From contig BSBN01000140.1 in NCBI GenBank assembly GCA_027924645.1, positions 11,228,501-11,292,500 of the forward strand: a stretch of 64,000 nucleotides of DNA. Reading direction: 5' to 3'. The DNA comes from Cunninghamia lanceolata. Lineage: Eukaryota > Streptophyta > Pinopsida > Cupressales > Cupressaceae. The stretch's first letter is position 1; each line of letters opens with the position of its first letter. The notes under the pieces were generated by a model that had not been told where the DNA came from, made no database searches, and was given only the letters and a program-made list of their open reading frames with translations. Position numbers and translations under genes: made by a program. This document shows positions 22,470 to 33,126 of the stretch, piece by piece.

Positions 22470-23530
22470 CTACCACTTCTGTACTGCATGCAAAATAGCC
22501 ATCATTTCCTTCTCATATGGAGAGAGTACTAAATTCTTACCAGAAAGGGCTTTGCTAGTGAACACAATGGGATGTTCATCTTGAAGGAGAATAGTACCGA
22601 GTCCATTGCTACAAGCATCTCTCTCAATAGTGAAGGTATTAGAAAAATCTGGCATAGCTAGAATAGGTGTAGTACACATAGCTTGTTTCAGTTTTTCAAA
22701 TGCACACTCAGTAGCATGTGTCCATGTAAAAGCATCCTTTTTCAACATAGTTGTTAATGGAGCTACAATCTTCTCGTAATCCTTGACAAACTTACGATAG
22801 TAGCCAGTCAGACCCAAAAAACCATGGAGGCTCTTGAGTGTCTGAGGATTCAACCAATTTTTCATGGCATCTATTTTGGCAGGATCCACTCGAACCCCTT
22901 GGGCTAAAACAATATGCCCAAGATACTCCACTTCCTCTTGGCCAAAAACACATTTAGATTATTTTGTATAGAGATGATGAGAAGAGAGAAGTTGCAGTAT
23001 AAGATCCAGATGTTGGAGATGCTCAGCCCATGTTTTAATATAGATGAGGATATCATCAAAGAAGACCAGAATGAATTTCCTCAAGTAGGGCCAGAATATT
23101 TTATTCATCAATACTTGGAATGTTGAAGTAGCATTAGTGGGGCCAAAGGGCATGGCAAAAAACTCATAGTGGCCATAATGCATGCAGAAAGCTATTTTAG
23201 GGATATCATCCTCATGAACCTGAATTTGGTGTTACCCAGAACAAAGATCCAACTTGGAGAAAAAATGAGCTCTATGAAGCTCATCAAGAAGCTCATCAAC
23301 AATAGGAATCAGAAATTTATCCTTGATTATGATGTGATTAAGTGCTCAGAAGTCAATGCAGAGGTGCCATGACCCATATTTTTTCTAGACAAGAAGAACT
23401 AGTGAAGAAAAGGAACTAGTACTAGGGTGAATAATACCTTGCTTTAGTAAGTCCCAAATGAGCATCTCAATCTATATCTTTTGGTTAAATGGGTAGCAGT
23501 AGGGCCTAATGTTGGGAGGAACGCTTCTAG
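22470..23530 (-). pseudogene. Chromovirus reverse transcriptase and RNase H
   Basis: The RT palm includes FAMPFGPTNATSTFQ and LVFFDDILIY (F-x-D-D in place of the common Y-x-D-D, usual for chromoviruses) at 23183-22959. A stop separates it from EYLGHIVLAQGVRVDPAKI and the connection domain. RNase H follows (FTIERDACSNGLGTILLQ, SPYEKEMMAILHAVQKW) in 22931-22470. The upstream fingers region is interrupted by stops. Confidence 0.85.
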
Positions 23531-23537
23531 GAAGGAG

Positions 23538-24110
23538 CTAAATACGGTTGTCCTCTAGTCGTGAAGGTGGCAATCCCACTGGTTTGGCAAAGACACATGC
23601 ATATCTATCCAAAATTTGCTGTCGATTTGAAGGAGTAGTGGAGACCACTGATGGTTGCATTTGAATAGAATGGAGTTGAGTGATGACACCATGTGAATTC
23701 ATCTTAAGGAGATTTTCCATGCGATGTGAACTGATGATGCTGAGAGACCCTGGTTGTAAGCCCTTTAATGTGTGTTTTTGCCCATTGTCTGAAAATTGCA
23801 TCCAAAGTTCAGCGAAATCCCATAAGATGGGTCCAAGTGTGTAACCATTGAGTGCCCAAAACCACATCACATCTGCCTAAGGGAAAGGAAAAAATGTTAG
23901 AATGCATGTTATAATCTCCAATAGAGATATGCACATTGCGACACTTCCCTTTGCAAGGTAATGTGCCCCCATTAGCAATCATGAATTCAAAGCTGGAGCA
24001 AGGATGGACAAAACAATCAGCCTATTTGGCAATCTGAGGGTTAATGAAGTTATGAGTGCTACCAGAATCAATGAGTATTGTAAGAGGGAGCTTCTTGAAG
24101 TAACCCTTAA
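23538..24110 (-). pseudogene. Chromovirus protease and linker
   Basis: The minus strand at about 24034-24087 reads LTILIDSGSTHNFIN, with the D-S-G active site of retroviral-type aspartic protease. The following frame (23870-23538) has WFWALNGYTLGPILWDF, HTLKGLQPGSLSIIS and the conserved stretch VFAKPVGLPPSR that precedes RT in chromoviruses. A stop lies between the two parts. Confidence 0.8.
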
Positions 24111-24284
24111 CCCGCATGGTTTGTGGGGTGGTTACTCCTACTAAAGCATAGAGAGAGATCTCTGGTTGGTCTTCCTAAGAAGTAGGGTCAATAGGTGACT
24201 ACTGAGTTTTGACCTGATCATCTATTGTATCTTGAGCATCTTCATAAACTTCAGTTGCAGGCAGAGAATCCACATCCAAGAGAT

Positions 24285-25133
24285 AGAGCTTTTTCTCAAC
24301 ACATCTATGTCCTCAAGTGAATTTCTCATCACAATTATAACAAAGCCCTTTTTCTCTACATGCCTGCATCTCTGCTTCAGTTAAATGCTTGATAGGAGTT
24401 GTTCTAGGAGCTGGCGTGTTTGGAGGTCTTTAGGAAACCATGTTTTTGAATGGAACAAAATTGGATTTGCAGCGTTGTTGAGGTGTGATCTTGTTCTTCG
24501 ACAACTTAGCTAACCCTAAGGATTCCATCATTGTGCTGGGATGGAACATTTTAACCTTAGATCAGATTGAATCCTTCAGGCGACTGACAAAATAGCTCCT
24601 AAAGAATTCATCAGACAATCCCTCTGTGTGATTGGTAAGTTTCTCAAATTATGTCTGGTATTCTCTCACAGTGCCAGTTTGGCGAAGTTTAGTGAGTGCT
24701 CATGTGAAGTCATCAAAAGCACGAGGGCCAAATCATTGCAAAATGAGTTTGCAAAAATCTATCCATTTGGGCTCTTCATGAGCCTTGATGTACCAACGAA
24801 ACCATTGAAGGGCATCATGTTCCAAATGAAAGGATGTAAGTGGGACTTTGTTGACATCAAAAGTATTATGCAGACTGAAATATTGTTCTACCTAGTATAT
24901 CAATCCAGTCGGATCAGATCACCATCAAAGTGAGGAAAATCAAGCTTTGGCCCACGAAAATTGCCGAAAGAAGAGAACCCAGTGTCTGTAGAAGACTCTG
25001 GCTGCCATCTATTGTTCATGGATGAATGTTGAAGATTGAAGCTGAGAATTTTTTCATCTAGATCTTGGAGTTTGGTCTTGAGGGTTAAAAGTTTATCCTC
25101 CATATTTTTTGCTTCTACGTGGGTGACAACCAT
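24285..25133 (-). pseudogene. Chromovirus gag
   Basis: The likely start is ATG 25133 (MVVTHVEAKNMEDKLLTL). The N-terminal coiled-coil-like part is followed by GPKLDFPHFDGD, the hallmark start of the gag capsid region. Then, after a stop, come a WxxY-type segment and the zinc knuckle CYNCDEKFT-GHRC near 24310-24350, which also contains a stop. Gag packages the RNA in virus-like particles. Confidence 0.8.
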
Positions 25134-26100
25134 AACTAGGAGATTTTTTTGTTTTGGGAATGGGTAGAAAAACAAAAACAAAAACTTTTTTAGTAAAAGA
25201 AAATTTGGATTTGGGAAAAACTATGATGGGTAATTGGGGTTTGACTAGGTTTTGGACACTTGCTGAGGGACAGGGAAGCAGAAAATGGGGATTTTAGAAG
25301 TGGGGTGAAAGAATGGAAAAATTTGTCCAAGAGGGACAAAGGAGCAAAAATAGGAAACGAACACTATGGCAAAATTTGAACGCTATTGGGTGACAATCAC
25401 AGAAGTTATGGCAAACCATAAAACTAGACAAATGTGGGATTTCTAGCTTTGATAAGTGGAATTTGGGATAGGATCCTCAAGGAAGGAAATATGCAGAATG
25501 GAATTTTAGGGGTTCCAGTGAATTTTGAGAGGAAAAAAGGCTAAGGCAAGGAAGATATGGTGAAAAAAAGGATTTAAAAAAAAAAAAAATTCTAGAAACT
25601 AACTGCGAACTGCTCTGGACGGATTCAATCTGTAATTTACTGGCTGTCAATAGATATGGGCCCTAGGTATGTTTGGCTTCCTAAAGGTTTAGGGGATTCA
25701 TTTGGCTACCAATGTTGTCTAACGGCTTGCGTATTGGGGCAGTATCCCTCACTCCATAGCTCAAGTAAAACTGATAACTGCTTTGCCACAAATGATAGCT
25801 CTTGGTTTACCTCACGAATGGGAACTAGTCAATCAGGTAGGGGCTATTACCCTTTTTGCTGGCAGGTCCTCTCAATGGGCCAGCTACTTCGGGGTTCCTG
25901 TGGTACTCCTCACAATGAGTTTTAGGGCTATGCCCAGGCACTTCCCACAGTTAAGCGGATAGGGATTATTCCCTAATCTGAACCTGCAATTGAAATGACA
26001 ATACAGATGCAAAAAAAAGAACTACTACAATAATCACAACACTTGGAGGCCACTGCAGAAAAAAAATTCAGCAAAAATTCCACCCAGTGAGCCCAAGAAA

Positions 26101-26114
26101 GAGCTCTGATACCA
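26101..26114 (-). other. Primer binding site (initiator tRNA-Met type) of the chromovirus
   Basis: Minus strand TGGTATCAGAGCTC, 2 bases from the 5' LTR. Confidence 0.95.
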
Positions 26115-26116
26115 GA

Positions 26117-26404
26117 TGAGAGGAACCTCCTACAAAAATATAATGAAAATTACACAAAAGGAATTTATTGATCCCAGGCCACTTCGAGGGGGCAACCTCC
26201 TTTGAGCAAGCTCAATACAATAAATTCATGGATGCCTTCATTGGCCTCAACACGTACTTATATACTAAGTCTAATCTAAACAACTATTACTCCCCATGAA
26301 TGTGGGATAACACAATATACTCACGAGACGACTTACAAAGCATATGCGTCCAACAGCAATATACTAACAAAGTAAAGAGAAGGGTTAAACACGGGTTCCT
26401 AATA
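26117..26404 (-). repeat. 5' LTR of the chromovirus (288 bp)
   Basis: TGAGAGGAACC...GGTTCCTAATA on the plus strand. It is followed by GATAT (26405-26409). The outer CA terminus has changed (TA on this map). Confidence 0.95.
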
Positions 26405-28720
26405 GATATAATGTCCCTAATATTAGTTTGATGAGTATGGTTGAAATGACTAACATATGGTTATAATGATTGTTTCCACATTAAGAAGTGTTCTATTATT
26501 ACTTTTTCTCTAGGAAGAATCACATTATTACTTCTTCTCTAGGAAGAATCTTATTATTTCCTTTATAGGTTGTCATATTAATATTTTTGCTTTACAAAGA
26601 ATCCTACTACTATTTCTTCTTTGTGAAGAATCATATTACTACTACTCTTGAAAGAAGCTGATTATTTTCATTCCATGTAGAGTCACATTATCCCTTTCTA
26701 CAACTCCTTCACACCAATTGTTGACTAATTGTTTTTGTGGTTATTTTAAGTGATTGTTAGATGCCACTCATTGGAGCTTTTTGTGCTTCTATGTTTTGAG
26801 ATTGAGTATTCTTTTTCAGGAAGTGCACAAAATTACAATCCTCATCTATATCATCTATATGAGTGTTTGGATATTAAATTTACTTGTTTACTTTGGCATA
26901 CATCTTCATGGTAGTTCACATGCATGTTTTGTACTTCTCCCTTTCATTTTGTACTCACTTTGGCCTATTTGTCATGGTGATTCTTAAACATCATCCACTT
27001 CAACAATCAAAATTCAATTTTGACCAATAAAAATAAGACAAATATTTTCAACTTTTTGTAATGGATAAAATGTAAAATTGCTATTGGTTGTTTAATCATT
27101 GAAGTGGATATTGTTTAAGTACAGTGATTTGTCATTAATGCAATGACTACTATGCAAAACATGTTTTTGTTTGAAAGTTAACAAAATAGCCAAAACCTAT
27201 CCCCACACATCTGAAGGCCCCATAGTGAATTTGAAATCTAATCCATTCATCACCTTGTGTCAACATTATAATGCAACAAAGGAACCAAGTTAATATCTAT
27301 GGGCATAGATTTGACCCTACTTTAAAATTTAAATTTTAGATTAGGCATATGTCAACCCGTTTCTTACTATATGTTATGAGCTAACTAAAGCCCAAAACTA
27401 ATTAAATTCCAAGCAAGGGTGTTGTATGAAAGGACAAATCATAATTTACTATAGTAATCTAGTAATCATTGAACACATATAGAGTGATCACATGAGAGTT
27501 TTTTTGTTACAAATTGCATCATTATAAGATCATGGCATCATCATAACATCAGCATCCTCATTGCCTAGACATATTCTATATTTCTTTTTGTGTCTTCAAT
27601 CTTTATAGCATACTCATTAAATTAGATCTATAGTTTAACCAGAGGAGGACCATCCATGCATAACAAACTCCTTGATGATGTTTATCAACACCACCCCCAT
27701 TTAGATGCAAATTCCAAACACTGAGGTGAGTAGATCTATGACATCAACTTCAAAATAGTTTAGATATGTGTTTAAGGCTTAGTTCAGTGAAGATGAACAT
27801 CAATTTTGCAAGCGTGGAACTGACATAGAATATTAAAAAGCAAATTTTGAGTCATGGGGTGGTTATCTAATAAATCTTAATTTCTTAATGCAATGATTAA
27901 TTAATGGATGGGATCTATCATAATAAAGTCAACATCAAATCTAAAATTAAGTATTATTATTTTATTTCTTTACATTCTATACATTTATTTTAATAACTTA
28001 ATCCATCCCAACGCATTAATTCCAATGTTGTTGCTTTCTAATTTATTTTCTTTTTCCATTCAGCAAGAAAAATAGAGAAAAATCCAGCATCAGATCACAT
28101 TAGTGTAGCTCTTATTAACAATTAAAATAGTTTCATGTAAAAAATGTCGATACAAAGAAGTTAATATTGCCATCTATGAAATTATGGTCAGTAACAACGA
28201 TTCATGCTTTCTATTGATCATTCAACCATTTTCCCATATATTTGAAGTACGTATAAAACTATGGCATGACCCCTTTTAGGGCTCTACTTCTCTCTCTCTT
28301 AAGCAACTGACAGTAACCAAGTGCACCAGACTATTTTTCGAGAAAAAAACAAACTATATTAATGGAAACTGTCACTTATATTTGATCATACGAACTTCTG
28401 ATGTTCTATTTATATTTCTATACATTTATAAATAAAAACACACAGAAGGTTAAACACATCAACATTTATAGCATTTCCACTTGCACAATAGTTTTAAGCT
28501 CAAGGATGCTGTCTTCCTCCCTTAACTTGGATATTAATAGAGGAACTCAGCCATTCTGCACAATGCGACCATTTGATAATTTCCATTCTGAATCTTTAGT
28601 CTCCCAGATCTAACTTTATTTTTCTTCACCACCTGTTTCAAACCTGACTTGTCCTTACATCATAACAAGTGAAACTAAACAATGATTAAAAGACAAATGT
28701 AATGGCTAATTATATGTGTA
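26405..28720. repeat. Duplicated block, copy A, part 2 (non-coding)
   Basis: Collinear with about 59416-61800. AT-rich, with no gene. At 26500-26660 a short degenerate repeat of 'cttctctaggaagaatcnnattatta' (about 30 bp) occurs in both copies. Around 28055-28180 copy A differs strongly from copy B (61078-61250), where an A-rich, slightly more GC-rich segment ends in a run of A. Confidence 0.7.
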
Positions 28721-28723
28721 CAA

Positions 28724-28976
28724 AATGACCTATTTTTGTAGAATAATGGCAGATAGCTTTGGAATTGTTGCTCTATGGAGATAATGACCCACTTTTATAG
28801 AATAATGGCAGATAACTTTGAAATTGTTGCTCTATGGAGCTAATGACCTATTTTTGTAGAATAATGGTAGATAGCTTTGAAATTGTTGCCCTATGGAGAT
28901 AATGACCTATTTTTATAGAATAGTGGAAGATATAGAATAATGAAAGATAGATTTGAAACTGTTTCTCTATGGAGAT
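28724..28976 (-). repeat. 59-bp tandem repeat overlapping the CEP-like gene's stop codon
   Basis: Unit starts lie at 28724, 28783, 28842 and 28901, exactly 59 bp apart; the fourth unit is 17 bp longer. Each unit reads 'aatgacctatttttgtagaa' then 'taatggcagatagctttgaa' then 'attgttgctctatggagat'. The stop codon of the gene (28967-28969) lies inside the last unit. Copy B has a single unit at about 61831-61890, so the expansion happened in copy A only. Confidence 0.9.
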
Positions 28977-29344
28977 AAGTCCATAGCGCCAGGAGGATTG
29001 TTGTGGCCAATTCCGGGGCTATGTCCTAGTGGCTGAATTGTAGTACTATTTTCTTCGACTTTTCTAACCATCTTACCTGCTGTAATTGGGGAAGGAAAAC
29101 CTTTCACCTTCCTAGAATTATCATCATGGCCGTATGAAAGCTTAGAGTTTGCAGGTATAATGGCCTTTGACTCCTCTCCAAGCCCAAGGCTTACATTGAC
29201 TTCATTATTTTCCATTACTCCTTTCTGAGAACTGGATTTATAGCTCACAACTTTGACATCAGGGGTAGGCCGAGCAGCTGGGGTAAGGGAGGATATAAGC
29301 AACCGGAAAAACACTAGCATAACAAAAGCACAGACAAGCTTCAT
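28967..29344 (-). CDS. CEP-like secreted peptide precursor (125 aa)
   Basis: The product starts MKLVCAFVMLVFFRLLISS, a hydrophobic signal peptide of about 24 residues with a likely cleavage near TPAAR. It then has a polar, charged spacer and near its end the motif IQPLGHSPGIGHN (about residues 106-118), followed by NPPGAMDLSP. GHSPGIGH is the conserved second half of the C-terminally encoded peptide (CEP) domain. CEPs are proline-hydroxylated 15-residue signals cut from precursors of this size and layout; they report nitrogen status and control root growth through leucine-rich-repeat receptor kinases. The first half of the domain (FRPT) is not conserved here, so 'CEP-like' is safer. Single exon, usual for CEP genes. 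The start at 29344 gives the signal peptide and is conserved in copy B. Confidence 0.75.
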   Translation of the reverse strand: MKLVCAFVMLVFFRLLISSLTPAARPTPDVKVVSYKSSSQKGVMENNEVNVSLGLGEESKAIIPANSKLSYGHDDNSRKVKGFPSPITAGKMVRKVEENSTTIQPLGHSPGIGHNNPPGAMDLSP

Positions 29345-29464
29345 TATTATTACCTAGCTGCAATGGTATTGCACGGACAAAAGATTGCTCAGAAGAGAAA
29401 ACAAGCTCCTAAACCTAGTAAATAGTATTGTGATATACTAAGAAAGACTTTTCTGTCTGCAGAA

Positions 29465-29472
29465 TCTATATA
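29465..29472 (-). promoter_or_regulatory. TATA box of the CEP-like gene
   Basis: Minus strand TATATAGA, 121 bp upstream of the ATG, giving a predicted leader of roughly 90 nt. The same TATATAGATTCTG is at the same place in copy B. A C/T-rich stretch (CATTTCCTCCCTCTTATAGCC) lies just upstream. Confidence 0.6.
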
Positions 29473-29479
29473 GCAGAAG

Positions 29480-30390
29480 AGGCTATAAGAGGGAGGAAAT
29501 GAAATAAGATGAGCTGCTACAAAGCAAGACTTCTCATTGATTGATAATAAGTTGTCACGCAGAGGGTATTTAATGTCGCCCAGTCCTGTTGTTGGGTGCT
29601 GTTCTAAGTTGAATCAAATACTTTAAAAACATTATAAAAATGCAGTTGATGCTTTCACCACCAAATTGAAGTTGTTTTGATGGTTATAATCCGAGCTTGG
29701 ACTTACCCATTAGAATAATCATCTAGAAGTCCAAAGCTACTATCAAGTATTATAGACATTTTTAGAGACTAACATTGAAAATGACGATATCTAAGGTCAA
29801 AGTAAATTTAAGTAAACCCATACTCATTATGAGGTTGGGGAAGAGTGTGGCAATATTGACTAACAAATCTGAATTTATAGATTGCACCAATGACATGTAC
29901 GACTAAGAAAGATTCCAATGGTCTTTGTGTTCGATCAGCGTGTGTGTGCCCATTGTCGACCCCATAGTCGATGCCACTTGATTAATCCTCTTATAGAAAG
30001 AGAATATTTGAGCTGCCATCGAGAACCAAGCAACCTCCCTCCACTCTCTTATGTAGATAGTTGTCTCTTGGCTGAATTGTTTTAACAAGTTAACCACCTA
30101 ATTTGGAAAAGGAAATGGCATTTCCCATATAGTCTTTCACAAAGAAGATGTCAAGTAGGGTAAACTTTAACAACTAGCTCTACAATTCTTTAGAAATTTT
30201 GGCGAATTCTCTATGTTGCGATAAAATTATTTTGGCAATTTGTTTCAAAAACTGAACTGAAGTCATAGAGAGGGTGCCTATTTATGTTAGAATATAATTT
30301 TTTTAAAAAAATTGGGCCATTTAAAACCCAAAATTCATTCTTGTTTTGAATCAAATTGGGGAATGAGAACCCAAAGTTTTCTTAAACTAT
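29480..30390. other. Upstream region of the CEP-like gene and end of copy A
   Basis: Collinear with copy B up to the end of the window (about 29890 here matches 64000). No further gene is seen. At about 29650 the sequence 'aattgaagttgttttgatggttataat' is the uninterrupted version of the site where copy B has a retroposed insertion. Confidence 0.6.
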
Positions 30391-30600
30391 TAATTAAGGT
30401 GGCAAATCTAGGCCAAGTTTTTAATAAATTTTTAATTAAGGTGGCAAATTAAACTTTAATTTGTCATAAATTATTTAATTGAGGTGGTGAATTAATCTTG
30501 AATTGCCCACAAATTTTTAATTGAGGTGCTGAATTAACACCTAATGTAATATGTGTTTTTAATTATGGTGGCGAATTAAAACCTAATGTAATATAAAAGA
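30391..30600. repeat. Tandem repeat, about 42 bp, five degenerate units
   Basis: The motif 'taattaaggtggcaaatt' (variants taattgaggtggtgaatt, taattatggtggcgaatt) starts at about 30391, 30432, 30477, 30518 and 30560. No coding potential. Confidence 0.75.
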
Positions 30601-31907
30601 TTATTCTATTTTTTGTACTTTTAGTTTCCAATTAATATTAATTTGAAAGTTGTGTGTACATATCCTTTTGTGAAAAGACCTTAGAGCACATCATCAAGAC
30701 TTATATTTTATTTTGGAGAACATTAAATAAAAGTTGTACCATATTACCATATGTGTGATCATCATCTATAAAATTTGTATTTAATTCTACACACTACAAC
30801 TATGTATCTGAATGGTTTATCAGATATGTACAAATAATATCTAGAAATCTATAATATTATGTTGAAGTCAAAAGACCATTCTTTCACTCAAAGTATCACA
30901 TAGATGCGATTATTGTATTCTTATTCACTTTCTTAAATTTAAATCAAACATTCATTTAATTTAGCTTGAAAAATTACATAAGTGAAGACTTATCTAATCG
31001 TATGCTTGACCAACCTTTATAATCTTCCTCAACTCTCTTCATTTTGTGGAAATCTTATTGAGCTCTTCAAATCTTGGTCTATGAGGTCATGGAGTCTCTC
31101 TTCTTCTTGCATTCTAATCATGGAGATATAACTTTATGTAGACTAGTCTTGCATTTAAATATATTAGTTTCTCTAGTTTGGCAAATCTAGGGTGTGTCCA
31201 TGGCCATTTACAGTAGAGTTTTAATTTGTCGTCATGCTAACAATATTCTGAGAATGTTGAAGTTCAAACTATACTACTTCAGCCTTCTATTTAAACCATG
31301 CATCTAAATGTTTACTTGAAAAAAAGAATTTTTAAAATCACTTTGAACTAAAGAAATTGAAGCATTGTAGTTGCTGAAGGAAAATTGACTTTAAAGAAAT
31401 ATCTAAAACAACTACTTCCATAAAGCAATAAATCTAATTAACAAATTCAAAAATGACAAGATAATGAATCTAACTAAAAGGGTACATGTCCTTGTTCTTT
31501 GGTGAGATTGGGCCCTTCCCCTACCTCCAAATAAGAGACCAATTAAACCTTCAGATCACAACAAAAATTTAACTACTTTATTTATTTCCAAATATGATGA
31601 TCAAAGTATATGCTTCTAAAAATATCAGAGTTTTCTGATTTCAACAAAAAATAATCTATATCTTTCCTATGCTATGGATCATATATATATCAATCATTCT
31701 TTCACTGATAAATATCTCTGAAATTATTATTTGTAACTAAGAGTCTTGCAAAACTTATTCATTCAGTTCACTGATTGTATAACTGGTAACTCTAAGGAGA
31801 AACATGCAATATTGAAAAAAATCATTAAGTAGCATTGATTGTGCCCTTTTAAATATAGAGTTATTTTGTGTTTCAATGGTTGTGAGAATCGACCTTAGTA
31901 AAAGAAA
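30601..31907. other. AT-rich region, nothing recognised
   Basis: No open frame with recognisable features, no LTR ends, no RNA gene. Short AT-rich simple sequence only. Confidence 0.5.
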
Positions 31908-31960
31908 ACAATAATAATGAGAGTGCTTCTAAATACAACTAGGTAAGTTTTTGATTCAAC

Positions 31961-31992
31961 ATTTCAGATCATGCTCAATGATCCACCATCAG
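31961..31992 (-). ncRNA. Hammerhead-ribozyme-like core (left arm)
   Basis: Minus strand: CTGATGG, stem II GGATCAT / TGAGC / ATGATCT (7 pairs, one G-U), then GAAAT. Two core positions differ from CTGATGA...GAAAC, so it is probably inactive. Confidence 0.5.
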
Positions 31993-32480
31993 GAAGAGGA
32001 GAGTGTTAGATAGGATAGCAGACTTGAGCTATTTAAAGGAGAAAGAATGGGACATAAGGAGGGAATGGAAAACAAGGGGCATAAGGTTAGGAAAGAAAAT
32101 AAAAGATAAAAAGGAAGGTCAAGAGTGAGTAAGAAAAAGAGGTTAGATGGGAGACAATAAGAGTAAAAAACATAACATTCAAGTAGCCAAACCAACAAAC
32201 CAGCACACTAAGACTGAAAATAAAGTAAAGTAGTAACATATATATAGGAACTATCAATCAAACTAAAATGGACACGAAAACATACAAACAAAATAATTGA
32301 AGAAAGAAACAAAATAAAACAAAAAAAATGTATTCAAATACCTGTCATATGAATACACTACTCTATGTATAAAAATAAAAAAATGATAGAATACATATCA
32401 ATAAATATATATAATAGTACTATCTAAATGTAAATCAAACCCAAAGAATATATAAAATAGTGTAAGTCTACAAAGTACAC

Positions 32481-32589
<109 letters not shown>

Positions 32590-32886
32590 ATGTTTTTGTG
32601 TCCATTTTAGTTTGATTGAGAGTTCCTATATATATACATATATCTTATTACTTTACTTTATTTTCAGTCTTAGTGTGCTGGTTTATTGGTTTGGATACTT
32701 GAATGTTATGTTTTTTGCTCTTATTGTCTCCCATCTAGACTCTTTTTCTTACTCACTCTTGACCTTCTTTTTTATCTTTTATTTTCTTTCCTAGCCTTAT
32801 GCCCCTTGTTTTCCATTCCCTCCTTATCTCCCCTTCTTGCTCCTTTAAGTAGCTCAAGTTTACTATCCTATCTAACACTCCTCTTC

Positions 32887-32918
32887 CTGATGATGGACCA
32901 TTGAGCATGATCCAAAAT
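32887..32918 (+). ncRNA. Hammerhead-ribozyme-like core (right arm)
   Basis: CTGATGA at 32887-32893, stem II GGACCAT / TGAGC / ATGATCC (6 of 7 pairs), then AAAAT at 32914-32918 in place of GAAAC. Probably inactive. Confidence 0.5.
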
Positions 32919-32971
32919 GTTGAATCAAAAACATATGCAGTTATATCTAGAAGCACTCTCATTATTATTGT

Positions 32972-33126
32972 CATGGATTGTGGAAAACTCATGCCTACCA
33001 AAAGAAAACAACATAAAAATGGCAGTTGATAGTATACTTTGCAGCCCCTACATGGATAGTCTTCTGTCACCTTCTCTTTTTCAAACTATATCCGCTATCA
33101 TGGGATTGAACAAAGGTCAATCTACC
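32972..33126 (+). other. Possible exon fragment interrupted by an LTR element
   Basis: An open frame reading MAVDSILCSPYMDSLL starts near 33019, goes on through SPSLFQTISAIMGLNKGQST, and is cut by the LTR element at 33127. After the element, the frame continues from CTACC (38781) as PQEFSSMCW and meets TGGTAAAAAC at about 38810, which could be a 5' splice site. The family is not recognised. Codon use looks more gene-like than its surroundings, but the evidence is slight. Confidence 0.3.

Larger units (their letters stand above)
20510..26404 (-). mobile_element. Chromovirus-type Ty3/gypsy retrotransposon, complete but mutated
   Basis: LTRs at 20510-20830 and 26117-26404, with TG...CA ends on the internal-edge copies and a perfect GATAT target duplication. 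The primer binding site on the minus strand (TGGTATCAGAGCTC, 26101-26114) and the purine tract (20831-20843) set the orientation. The order gag, protease, RT, RNase H, integrase and chromodomain-like tail is that of chromoviruses. The LTRs differ by about 6% by eye over the shared 288 bp, less than copies A and B differ, in line with insertion after the block duplication. Several in-frame stops and frame changes make it inactive. Confidence 0.95.

Noticed and set aside
26101..26114. TGGTATCAGAGC strings as possible tRNA gene ends
   Set aside because: Each sits beside an LTR and is a retrotransposon primer binding site; no cloverleaf tRNA sequence was found in the window.
30391..30600. Regular 42-bp repeats as a CRISPR-like array
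   Set aside because: Units are degenerate direct repeats without distinct spacers, in eukaryotic nuclear DNA.
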